From: Bacillota bacterium
GTDB lineage: Bacteria > Bacillota_E > JAJZYS01 > JAILZS01
DNA: 10,202 nucleotides
NCBI GenBank assembly: GCA_021817625.1
Contig: JAKASY010000024.1
Coordinates: 1-10,202 of the forward strand
Direction: 5' to 3'
Part shown: positions 1 to 6,508 of the stretch, in pieces
Numbering within the stretch: position 1 is the first letter of the stretch
Layout of the letters: each line of letters opens with the position of its first letter
Made by a program: the position numbers and the translations under genes
Notes under the pieces: generated by a model
The model's database searches: none
What the model saw: the letters and a program-made list of their open reading frames with translations, nothing else
Told to the model about the DNA's origin: nothing

Positions 1-140
1 CGTGCCCGACCGACGCGATCGTCCTCAGCCAGAACCTCGAGATGTCGGACTACAGCCGGGAGGCGCTGTACGTGGACAAGCGGGACCTCCTCGTGCCGCT
101 GCCCGAGGCGGCGCACAGGCGTGCGGAGGGAGCGTCGTGA
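1..140 (+). CDS. nuoI: NADH-quinone oxidoreductase subunit I, C-terminal end (partial)
   Basis: This is the last 45 codons of NuoI, the subunit with two 4Fe-4S clusters that passes electrons along the peripheral arm of complex I towards the quinone site. The reading frame starts at base 3 and ends with TGA at 138-140. The visible protein opens with Cys-Pro-Thr-Asp-Ala-Ile, which matches the final cluster-ligand Cys-Pro of the second ferredoxin motif. It continues with a Tyr-Ser-Arg-Glu...Asp-Lys-Arg-Asp-Leu-Leu tail typical of NuoI C-termini. The other cluster ligands lie upstream of the window. Its stop codon overlaps the GTG start of nuoJ. The short length limits certainty, but the match and the operon position agree. 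Confidence 0.88.
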   Translation, partial: CPTDAIVLSQNLEMSDYSREALYVDKRDLLVPLPEAAHRRAEGAS

Positions 141-670
141 CAGAGACCATCTCCTATCTGGCCGGGGCGGCCGCGCTCTGCTTCGGCGTCGCGGTCGTCG
201 GCACACAGCGCTCGGTGCACACGGTCATCGCGCTCATCGGCAACATCCTGAGCCTCGCCGTCCTGTTCCTCGGCTACGGCGCCCAGTTCATGGCCTTCGT
301 CGAGGTCGCCGTCTACGCGGGCGCGATCCTCATCCTCTTCCTGTTCGTGGTCGCCCTCCTGGCCGCGGGCAAGGACGAGGTGCGCGACGAGTACGGCCCC
401 GAGCTGCCGGGGCAGCTCGTCGGCGCGGCCGGGGGTGCGCTTCTCACCGCCTCGGCCCTGCTCCTTGCGTTTCGCATCCACGCCCTCGACACGGCCGCGA
501 CGGCCGCCCACGTGGCCATCGGCTACGGCACGGTCGAGCAGGTCGGGCGGGCGCTCTTCACCACGTACCTCTTGCCGTTCGAGCTGACGGCGCCCGTGCT
601 ACTCGCGGCGATCGTGGGCGTCGTCATCCTCGCCCGGCCGCGCCCGAGGGGAGGTGCGGAGCATGCCTGA
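137..670 (+). CDS. nuoJ: NADH-quinone oxidoreductase subunit J
   Basis: NuoJ (177 aa, close to the usual 165-185) is a small membrane subunit of complex I next to the quinone cavity; it corresponds to mitochondrial ND6. The protein is hydrophobic, with about five membrane segments. The third carries the family signature Val-Glu-Val-Ala-Val-Tyr-Ala-Gly-Ala-Ile around residues 54-63. This includes Glu55 and Tyr60, which correspond to the conserved Glu and Tyr of the flexible TM3 helix involved in coupling. The start is taken as GTG 137, which overlaps the nuoI stop (GTGA). A GGAGGGAG ribosome site lies at 125-132, 4 nt upstream. The frame stays open to base 2, but that upstream part is out-of-frame nuoI. 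Its end overlaps nuoK by 8 bp. Confidence 0.95.
   Translation: MTETISYLAGAAALCFGVAVVGTQRSVHTVIALIGNILSLAVLFLGYGAQFMAFVEVAVYAGAILILFLFVVALLAAGKDEVRDEYGPELPGQLVGAAGGALLTASALLLAFRIHALDTAATAAHVAIGYGTVEQVGRALFTTYLLPFELTAPVLLAAIVGVVILARPRPRGGAEHA
647..654 (+). promoter_or_regulatory. Ribosome binding site that decides the nuoK start
   Basis: AGGGGAGG lies inside the 3' end of nuoJ and ends 8 nt before ATG 663. The alternative in-frame GTG at 654 would overlap this site, so ATG 663 is the better start for nuoK. It gives a 99-residue protein, the normal family length. Confidence 0.7.
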
Positions 671-962
671 GGGCGCCATCCTGATCCTCTCCGCCCTGCT
701 CTTCACCCTCGGCGCGTATGGCGCGATGGCGCGCAAGAACCCCCTGCAGATGTTCATGGCGATCGAGATGATGTGGAACGCCGTGAACCTCGTCTTCATC
801 TTCTTCGCCCGCCGCTTCGGGGACGTCGGCGGGCAGATCTTCGTCTTCGTCATCGTCACGGTGGCGGCGGCCGAGGTGGCCATCGGCCTGGGCACGGTGG
901 TCCTGGCGTTCCGCGGGCGCGCCCACCTGGACCTCGACGAACTCGACTCGCTGAAGGGGTAG
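663..962 (+). CDS. nuoK: NADH-quinone oxidoreductase subunit K
   Basis: NuoK (99 aa; family about 100) is the three-helix membrane subunit of complex I that links the quinone-proximal region to the antiporter-like subunits; it corresponds to ND4L. Two membrane-buried glutamates essential for the central proton route are present: Glu35 in the Ala-Ile-Glu-Met-Met segment and Glu71 in Ala-Ala-Ala-Glu-Val-Ala-Ile. They match E. coli Glu36 and Glu72. The Leu-Asn/Trp-Asn-Ala-Val-Asn-Leu motif of helix 2 is also seen at 38-43. The C-terminus is a short acidic tail (Asp-Leu-Asp-Glu-Leu-Asp). It overlaps nuoJ by 8 bp and ends 6 bp before nuoL. The AAGGGG near its end (954-959) serves as the nuoL ribosome site. 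Confidence 0.96.
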   Translation: MPEGAILILSALLFTLGAYGAMARKNPLQMFMAIEMMWNAVNLVFIFFARRFGDVGGQIFVFVIVTVAAAEVAIGLGTVVLAFRGRAHLDLDELDSLKG

Positions 963-968
963 ACGGAC

Positions 969-2852
969 GTGCACACCTGGTTTGCCTATGCCATCCTCCT
1001 CCTTCCGCTCTTTGGATTCGCTCTGAACGCCGTGTTCGGCGCGGCCATGGGGCGGTGGGCAGGCATCGTGGGGTCGGCGCTCGTCCTGGCCTCTTTCGCA
1101 GTCTCCGCCTGGGCGTTTCTGGCGAGCCTGGGCGGGGGCGGGGCGCACTCGAGCGTGGTCTGGTTCACGTGGGTCGCGGCCGGCGGCGTGTCCATCCCGT
1201 TCGGCACCCTGATCGATCCGCTCTCGCTCGTCTGGGCGCTCGTGATCACGGGCGTGGGCGGCCTCATCCACGTGTACTCCATCGGCTACATGCATGATGA
1301 TGAGGGGCTGCCGCGCTTCTTCGCCTACCTGAACCTGTTCGTGTTCGCGATGCTCCTCCTGGTGCTCGGTTCGAACTTCCTTGTCGTTCTCATCGGCTGG
1401 GCCGGCGTGACGTTCACCTCGTACGCCCTCATCGGCTTCTGGTACACGCGCCCGAGCGCGGTGAAGGCGGCCAAGAAGTCGTTCGTGATCAACGTGATCG
1501 GCGACGTCGGCATGATGATCGCGCTCTTCCTCATGGCCCAGAACCTGGGCACGGTCACGTTTGCCGGCGTGTTCGGCGCGGTCGCCCACCACACGCTCTC
1601 GCCCCAGGCGATCGAGTGGATCGCCGCCATGCTGTTCCTTGCGGCGATGGCCAAGAGCGCCCAGTTCCCCCTCCACACCTGGCTGCCGGACGCCATGGAG
1701 GGCCCGACGCCGGTGAGCGCCCTGATCCACGCCGCCACCATGGTGACCGCCGGCGTCTACCTGGTGGCGCGCGCCTACCCGATCTTCCACGCCGCCTCGC
1801 TCGTAAGCGGCATCGTCCTCGACATCGGCACGTTCACGGCCATCTTCGCCGCCGTCATCGCCCTCACGCAGAACGACATCAAGCGCGTGCTCGCGTACTC
1901 CACGCTCTCGCAGCTCGGCTACATGTTCATGGCCGTGGGCGCGGGGCTGTACGCGGCCGGCGTCTTCCACTTCCTCATGCACGCCTTCTTCAAGGCCCTT
2001 CTCTTCCTGGGCGCCGGCAGCGTGATCCACGCGCTCGGCGGCGAGCAGGACATGCGCAAGATGGGCGGGCTCGCGAAGGCCATGCCCGTCACGTACTGGA
2101 CGTTCCTCGCCGCCACGCTGGCGATCTCGGGCATCCCGCCGTTCGCCGGCTTCTTCTCCAAGGACATGATCCTCGGCCAGCTCCTGTCGAGCGGCCACCC
2201 CGTGGAGTGGCTGGTGGGCGTCGTCACGGCCGGCCTCACCGCGCTCTACATGTTCCGCCTGTTCTTCCTCACGTTCGCGGGCAAGAGCCGCGGCGAGGGC
2301 CACGCGCATGAGTCGCCGCCCGTGATGCTGGTGCCGCTCGTGGTCCTCGGCGCGCTCTCGGCAGTGGGCGGCTTTCTGGCCGTGCCCGGGGCACGGGACC
2401 TCCTCGGCAGCTATCTCGCGCCGGTGTTCGCTGCCTTCCCGGGCGCGCACCTGAGCGCGGCGGTGACGGCGCCCAACTGGGGCAGCGAGATCCTGTCGGT
2501 GGCCTTCGGCGTCGCCGGCCTGGCCCTCGCGAACGCCATGTACCGCCAGCGCTCGCTCCTGCCGTCGCGCGTGCGCCTGGCGTTCCCGCTCTTCTACCGC
2601 CTGGCTGCGAACAAGTTCTATGTGGACGAGGCAATCGAGGCCGTCATCCTCACGCCGGCGCGGGCGATCGGGCGCACGCTCGGCGGCCTCGTGGAGCCCG
2701 GCGCGGTGGACGGCGCGGTGCGCGCGGTGGCGGCGGCGACCTACCTCACGGGCGTCGGCCTCGACCACCTGCAGGCGGGCAGCGTGCGCCGCTATTCGCT
2801 CACCCTGCTCACGGGCACGCTGATCGTCATCCTGATCCTGGCCCTGCGCTAG
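969..2852 (+). CDS. nuoL: NADH-quinone oxidoreductase subunit L, with altered TM5/TM6 charge pair
   Basis: NuoL (627 aa; E. coli 613) is the distal antiporter-like proton-pumping subunit of complex I; it corresponds to ND5. It starts at GTG 969, 9 nt after AAGGGG. Seen in order: the Ser-Ile-Gly-Tyr-Met-His motif near 102-107; the TM7 lysine Lys229 in Ala-Lys-Ser-Ala-Gln; His254 in Ala-Leu-Ile-His-Ala; Asp303 in Asn-Asp-Ile-Lys-Arg; His334, His338 and Lys342; and Lys398-Asp399 in TM12. From about 542 the C-terminus carries the Tyr-Val-Asp-Glu region and the long lateral helix, ending in a final membrane helix. This separates it from MrpA and NuoM. Oddly, the TM5 glutamate is Ala145 (Gly-Trp-Ala-Gly-Val) and the arginine of Asn-Arg-Ile-Gly-Asp is Val176. 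Identity is certain; the mechanistic effect is not known. Confidence 0.96.
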   Translation: MHTWFAYAILLLPLFGFALNAVFGAAMGRWAGIVGSALVLASFAVSAWAFLASLGGGGAHSSVVWFTWVAAGGVSIPFGTLIDPLSLVWALVITGVGGLIHVYSIGYMHDDEGLPRFFAYLNLFVFAMLLLVLGSNFLVVLIGWAGVTFTSYALIGFWYTRPSAVKAAKKSFVINVIGDVGMMIALFLMAQNLGTVTFAGVFGAVAHHTLSPQAIEWIAAMLFLAAMAKSAQFPLHTWLPDAMEGPTPVSALIHAATMVTAGVYLVARAYPIFHAASLVSGIVLDIGTFTAIFAAVIALTQNDIKRVLAYSTLSQLGYMFMAVGAGLYAAGVFHFLMHAFFKALLFLGAGSVIHALGGEQDMRKMGGLAKAMPVTYWTFLAATLAISGIPPFAGFFSKDMILGQLLSSGHPVEWLVGVVTAGLTALYMFRLFFLTFAGKSRGEGHAHESPPVMLVPLVVLGALSAVGGFLAVPGARDLLGSYLAPVFAAFPGAHLSAAVTAPNWGSEILSVAFGVAGLALANAMYRQRSLLPSRVRLAFPLFYRLAANKFYVDEAIEAVILTPARAIGRTLGGLVEPGAVDGAVRAVAAATYLTGVGLDHLQAGSVRRYSLTLLTGTLIVILILALR

Positions 2853-2861
2853 AAAGGGGGG
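2853..2861 (+). promoter_or_regulatory. Strong ribosome binding site for nuoM
   Basis: AAAGGGGGG fills most of the 13-bp gap between the nuoL stop and ATG 2866, ending 4 nt before the start. It is one of the few ribosome sites here that lies outside coding sequence, and it fixes the nuoM start. Confidence 0.7.
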
Positions 2862-2865
2862 AACG

Positions 2866-4428
2866 ATGTTGACCGGCTTTCCGCTCTTGACCGCCCTCAT
2901 CGTCTGGCCGGCCGTCGCCGCCCTCCTGGTGCTGGCGCTCGGCCTCTTGCCGGACTTTCGGCGCAGCATCCGGGTGTACGCGGTGCTCTTCGCCCTCGTC
3001 GAGCTGGCGCTCGCGATCGCGGCGACGAAGCCCGTCGTCGCCGCGGGCGGCGCCTATGCCCTCCAGGAGTCGGCGGTGTGGCTGCCGTACCTGGGCGTCG
3101 ACTACCTGGTCGGCGTGGACGGCGTTTCCCTGGTGCTCGTCCTGCTCACCGCCCTGATCGGCGTCGTGGTCCTGTTCACGATCGAACCGGAGAGCGAGCG
3201 CGTGCCGGAGTTCATCGCCCTGCTCCTATTCGCGGAAGGCGCCTCGATGGGCATCTTCCTGTCGCTCGACCTCGTGCTCTTCTACCTCTTCTGGGAGGTC
3301 GTCCTCATCCCCATCTACCTCCTGATCGTCGGATGGGGCGGGGCCGGGCGCCGCGCCGCGGCGCTCAAGTTCCTGATCATGAGCCTGGTCGGCTCCCTGT
3401 TCATGCTGGTGGGCATCATCGGCCTCGGCACCTCGACGGCCGTGACGACCGGCACGTTCACGTTCGACCTGCCGGCGCTCCTCGCGGCGCACGTGGCCAT
3501 CCCGGGTGTCGCGGGCTACCTCGCGTTCTTCGCCTTCGCCCTCGCGTTCGCGGTGAAGAGCCCGCTCTTCCCCTTCCACGCCTGGCAGCCCGACGCGTAC
3601 ACCGAGGCACCCATGCCGGCCACGATCGTGCTCTCGAGCATCCTGTCGAAGGCCGGCATCTACGCCTTCCTGCGCTTCCTCCTGCCGCTCTTCCCCACGT
3701 TCAGCCGGCAGTTCGCCGACCTGTTCATGATCCTCGGCGTGGCTGGCGTCCTGTACGGCGCCTTCATCGCCCTCACCGAGCGCGACATGAAGCGCCTCCT
3801 GTCCTTCGCGAGCCTGTCGCACATGGGCCTGCTCGTGGCGGGCGTGTTCGCCTTCGAGCCGATCGCCACGGAGGGCGTGGTCCTCCAGATGGTCTCGCAC
3901 GGGGTCGTCATCGCCGCCGTGTTCGCGTTCGTCGGCATGCTCGAGAGCCGCCTGGGTAGCCGCGACCTTGGCGCGTACGGCGGCGTCATGACGAAGACGC
4001 CGATCCTCGCGGGCTTCGGCCTGTTCGTGGCGCTCGCCGCGCTCGGGCTGCCTGGGCTCTCGTCGTTCGCCGGCGAGTTCCTCGTCCTCCTCGGCCTGTT
4101 CGAGCGCTCCGGCGCGCTCGCGGTGATCGCGATCCTGAGCGTCGTCCTCGCCGCCGCGTACGTGCTGCGCCTCTACCAGGTGGCGGTGCATGGCCCGCTC
4201 ACCGGCCGCGCCGCCGAGCTCACGGGGCCGGCGCTCGACCTCCGGGCGCGCGACTACGTCGTCCTCGTGCCGCTCCTGGCCGTCGCGGTCTACCTCGGCG
4301 TGGCGCCCAAGGTCGTGCCGGACCAGGTCGCGCCGGCCCTTGCCCACGTCTCGCTCGCCGCTCATCCTAGCGTGCCCCAGGCGCTTTCGGGCGGCGCCAT
4401 GCGCCTTGGCAGGGAGGGACGGGCGTGA
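2866..4428 (+). CDS. nuoM: NADH-quinone oxidoreductase subunit M
   Basis: NuoM (520 aa; family about 490-510) is the middle antiporter-like proton-pumping subunit of complex I; it corresponds to ND4. It is hydrophobic throughout, with about 14 membrane helices expected. The key buried residues are present: Glu144 in Phe-Trp-Glu (TM5), Lys231 in Ala-Val-Lys-Ser-Pro (TM7), Lys262 in Ser-Lys-Ala-Gly-Ile-Tyr (TM8), His345 in Val-Ser-His-Gly, and Glu404 in Ala-Gly-Glu-Phe (TM12). They correspond to E. coli Glu144, Lys234, Lys265, His348 and Glu407. The Trp-Gln-Pro-Asp-Ala-Tyr-Thr-Glu-Ala-Pro stretch at 240-249 is a variant of the more common Trp-Leu-Pro-Asp-Ala-His form. ATG 2866 follows a strong ribosome site. 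The last 20 residues form a polar, Arg-rich tail. The TGA overlaps the nuoN GTG. Confidence 0.96.
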   Translation: MLTGFPLLTALIVWPAVAALLVLALGLLPDFRRSIRVYAVLFALVELALAIAATKPVVAAGGAYALQESAVWLPYLGVDYLVGVDGVSLVLVLLTALIGVVVLFTIEPESERVPEFIALLLFAEGASMGIFLSLDLVLFYLFWEVVLIPIYLLIVGWGGAGRRAAALKFLIMSLVGSLFMLVGIIGLGTSTAVTTGTFTFDLPALLAAHVAIPGVAGYLAFFAFALAFAVKSPLFPFHAWQPDAYTEAPMPATIVLSSILSKAGIYAFLRFLLPLFPTFSRQFADLFMILGVAGVLYGAFIALTERDMKRLLSFASLSHMGLLVAGVFAFEPIATEGVVLQMVSHGVVIAAVFAFVGMLESRLGSRDLGAYGGVMTKTPILAGFGLFVALAALGLPGLSSFAGEFLVLLGLFERSGALAVIAILSVVLAAAYVLRLYQVAVHGPLTGRAAELTGPALDLRARDYVVLVPLLAVAVYLGVAPKVVPDQVAPALAHVSLAAHPSVPQALSGGAMRLGREGRA

Positions 4429-5957
4429 GCATCGCCATGCCGGCGTTCAACTGGCTCCTGGTCGAGCCTCTCGGCCTGCTCGCGATGGCGGCCGTGCTGA
4501 TCCTGCTCGCCTCGCTGTTCATGGACCGCGATGAGGAGGCCGACCTCGCGGGGGTCGCCCTGGTCGGCATCATCGCCGCGGGCTACACCCTCTACCGCCT
4601 GTGGGGGCACACCGCCTCGAGCGCCTTCTCGGGCATGATCACGGTCGACCACTTCGGCATCGCCCTGAGCTTCGTCATCCTGTTCTCGGCCGCGGTCGGC
4701 GTGGTGCTGGCCTGGACCGACCGCCATCTCGGCGCGGAGTACCTGGTCGAGATCCTCCTCGCCGCGCTCGGCATGCTCCTCCTCGCGGAGGCGTCGAACC
4801 TCCTGAGCGTGTTCCTCGGCGTCGAGATCCTGTCACTGCCGCTTTACGTGCTCGCCGGCCTGCACCCCGAGCGCATGGAGAGCCGGGAGGCGGCGGTGAA
4901 GTATGTCCTCCTGGGCGCCTTCTCCTCGGGCGTCATGCTCTATGGCATGGCCCTCGCCTACGGCGCGACCGGCGCGCTCGAGCTCAGCGTGATCGGCCAG
5001 CGTCTGAGCGCGGGCGCGGGCGCGCTCGCCTACGTCGGGGTCGCCCTGATCGTCGTCGGTCTGGCGTTCAAGCTCGCGGTCGCGCCCTTCCACAGCTGGG
5101 CGCCGGACGTCTACCAGGGGTCGCCGACGCCCGTCACGGCCTTCATGTCCGTCGGCACGAAGGCGGCCGCCTTCGCCGCCCTGGCGCGCGTCCTCCTCGT
5201 CGGCTTCGCCTACGTGTACCACCACTGGCAGCCCGTCCTCTGGGTGCTGGCCGGCCTGACGATGATCGTCGGCAACCTGATGGCCCTGCGCCAGACGTCG
5301 CTCAAGCGACTTCTCGGATACTCGGGCGTGGCCCACGCCGGCTACCTGCTGGTCGCGCTGGCCGCGGCCACGGGCCTTGGCCTCTTCTCCAGCGTGTACT
5401 ACCTCATCGCCTACGCGTTCATGAACCTCGGCGCCTTCGCCGTGGTCTGGGGCCTGAGCCGCGAGCGCGACGAGGGAGACGACGTCGCCGCCTACCGCGG
5501 CCTGTTCTTCCGACAGCCGCTCGTCGCCGGCGCCATGACGGTCTTCCTCCTGTCGCTCGCCTCGATCCCCACCACGGCCGGCTTCATGGGCAAGCTGACG
5601 ATCCTCATGGCCGCCGTCCAGACCGGCGACTGGCCACTGGCCGTGCTGCTCGTGATCGCCACGATGATCGGCCTGTACGTGTACCTCAAGGTGGCCCTGG
5701 CCATGTTCGACCGCGCCGGCGTCGCCGCGTCGGCGCTCTCCGAGGCGGCCGCCGCGCAGGGTGGCGGCGTGGGCCTGGTCGGCATGGGCGCGGCGCCCGC
5801 AGCCGCCGAGCCGGCGCCTAACGCGGCCGCCAGCGCGCCCGCCATGTCCCTCGGGCCCTGGCTGGTCGTGGCGGTGTCCGTGGTCGGGACGTTCGCCTTC
5901 GGCCTCTTGCCGGCTCCGCTCCTGCACCTTCTGAGCAGCAACATCCTCCTGCCGTAG
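4425..5957 (+). CDS. nuoN: NADH-quinone oxidoreductase subunit N
   Basis: NuoN (510 aa; family about 480-500) is the antiporter-like subunit nearest the quinone module of complex I; it corresponds to ND2. Key residues are in place: Glu134 in Leu-Gly-Val-Glu-Ile-Leu-Ser (TM5), Lys216 in Ala-Phe-Lys-Leu-Ala-Val-Ala-Pro-Phe-His (TM7), Lys246 in Gly-Thr-Lys-Ala-Ala (TM8), and Lys390 in Gly-Phe-Met-Gly-Lys (TM12). They match E. coli Glu133, Lys217, Lys247 and Lys395. GTG 4425 is chosen because AGGGAGGGA at 4411-4419 sits 5 nt upstream and the start overlaps the nuoM stop (GTGA). ATG 4437 is a weaker alternative. Residues about 431-473 form an Ala/Gly/Pro-rich, weakly hydrophobic stretch before the final helix, which is longer than usual. 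It is the last complex I gene of the operon. Confidence 0.95.
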   Translation: MSIAMPAFNWLLVEPLGLLAMAAVLILLASLFMDRDEEADLAGVALVGIIAAGYTLYRLWGHTASSAFSGMITVDHFGIALSFVILFSAAVGVVLAWTDRHLGAEYLVEILLAALGMLLLAEASNLLSVFLGVEILSLPLYVLAGLHPERMESREAAVKYVLLGAFSSGVMLYGMALAYGATGALELSVIGQRLSAGAGALAYVGVALIVVGLAFKLAVAPFHSWAPDVYQGSPTPVTAFMSVGTKAAAFAALARVLLVGFAYVYHHWQPVLWVLAGLTMIVGNLMALRQTSLKRLLGYSGVAHAGYLLVALAAATGLGLFSSVYYLIAYAFMNLGAFAVVWGLSRERDEGDDVAAYRGLFFRQPLVAGAMTVFLLSLASIPTTAGFMGKLTILMAAVQTGDWPLAVLLVIATMIGLYVYLKVALAMFDRAGVAASALSEAAAAQGGGVGLVGMGAAPAAAEPAPNAAASAPAMSLGPWLVVAVSVVGTFAFGLLPAPLLHLLSSNILLP

Positions 5958-6479
5958 ATGGCCGTCCCCCAGGAGCTCGAGACGCTGGAGACGCCCCGCC
6001 TCACCCTGCGGCCGGCGGGGGAGCGCGACCTTCCGAGCATCACCGCGTGGTGGAACGACCCGACGGTGCGGCGCATGCACGGTCTCGGGCTCGAGCCCCT
6101 GCTGGAGGCGGCAGTCCGCCGCTGGCTCGACGTGCCGACGCGCGCCCTCGCCTGGGTGGCGCGCCGGCGCGAGGACGACGAGGCCGTGGGCGTGATTGAG
6201 ATGTCGCCCCGGGAGGCGAGGGGCGCCTCAGGTAGCGCGCCGCTGTTCGAGCTCGGCATCGCCCTCGACGCCGCGGCACGCGGGCAGGGGCTCGGGCGCG
6301 AGATGATCGAGTGCCTGTGCGCCTGGGCGTTCGAGCGGCGGGGCGCGCAGGCCGTGCTGGCCGAGGTGCGCCAGGACAACGCGCCCGCCCTGCGCGCCTT
6401 CGCCGCCTGCGGCTTTTCCGTCGAGGCGGTCGCGAGCGGCGTCGTGCGGATGCGCCGACGCGGTGCGGGAGATTCCTAG
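5958..6479 (+). CDS. GNAT family N-acetyltransferase (RimJ/RimL type)
   Basis: This is a 173-aa single-domain acetyltransferase of the GNAT fold, which moves an acetyl group from acetyl-CoA to an amine. Its N-terminus (Leu-Glu-Thr-Pro-Arg-Leu-Thr-Leu-Arg-Pro, residues 10-19) is the classic opening of RimJ/RimL-like enzymes. The acetyl-CoA pyrophosphate loop is visible as Arg-Gly-Gln-Gly-Leu-Gly at 108-113. Motif B follows as Asn-Ala-Pro-Ala-Leu-Arg-Ala-Phe...Cys-Gly-Phe at 141-153, with Phe148 where many GNATs have the general-acid Tyr. The ATG directly follows the nuoN TAG with no Shine-Dalgarno site I can recognise, so translation is probably coupled to nuoN. The substrate cannot be told: ribosomal-protein N-terminus, amino acid, polyamine or drug are all possible. 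Family assignment is firm; the role is open. Confidence 0.88.
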   Translation: MAVPQELETLETPRLTLRPAGERDLPSITAWWNDPTVRRMHGLGLEPLLEAAVRRWLDVPTRALAWVARRREDDEAVGVIEMSPREARGASGSAPLFELGIALDAAARGQGLGREMIECLCAWAFERRGAQAVLAEVRQDNAPALRAFAACGFSVEAVASGVVRMRRRGAGDS

Positions 6480-6487
6480 CGCGGACC

Positions 6488-6503
6488 GGAGGGGGGGGCG
6501 AGG
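6488..6503 (+). promoter_or_regulatory. G-rich ribosome binding region with an 8-G run, upstream of the amidohydrolase
   Basis: This stretch holds GGAGG at 6488-6492, which merges into a run of eight G (6491-6498), then GAGG at 6500-6503, 5 nt before GTG 6509. It lies in the 29-bp gap after the acetyltransferase. It supports GTG 6509 as the amidohydrolase start rather than the longer open frame that runs back to 6311 inside the acetyltransferase gene. Confidence 0.6.
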
Positions 6504-6508
6504 CGTCC

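Noticed and set aside
969..2852. That the L-like gene might be an MrpA or hydrogenase antiporter subunit rather than NuoL.
   Set aside because: It sits between nuoK and nuoM, and its C-terminus carries the NuoL lateral helix and final helix with residue numbering that matches E. coli NuoL.
624..2969. A very long open frame on the minus strand opposite nuoK and nuoL (781 codons).
   Set aside because: Its product is Arg/Glu/His/Gln-rich with no recognisable fold, and it lies opposite a clear membrane-protein gene. Long antisense frames are expected in GC-rich genes with G/C third positions.
3226..4365. A minus-strand open frame of 379 codons opposite nuoM.
   Set aside because: It has the same charged, low-complexity composition as the other antisense frames and no family signature; it is a codon-bias shadow of nuoM.
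6311..6508. A longer N-terminus for the M20D amidohydrolase.
   Set aside because: The extra 66 residues are Arg/Ala-rich and lie in the acetyltransferase gene in another frame. GTG 6509 has a ribosome site and gives the normal family length.
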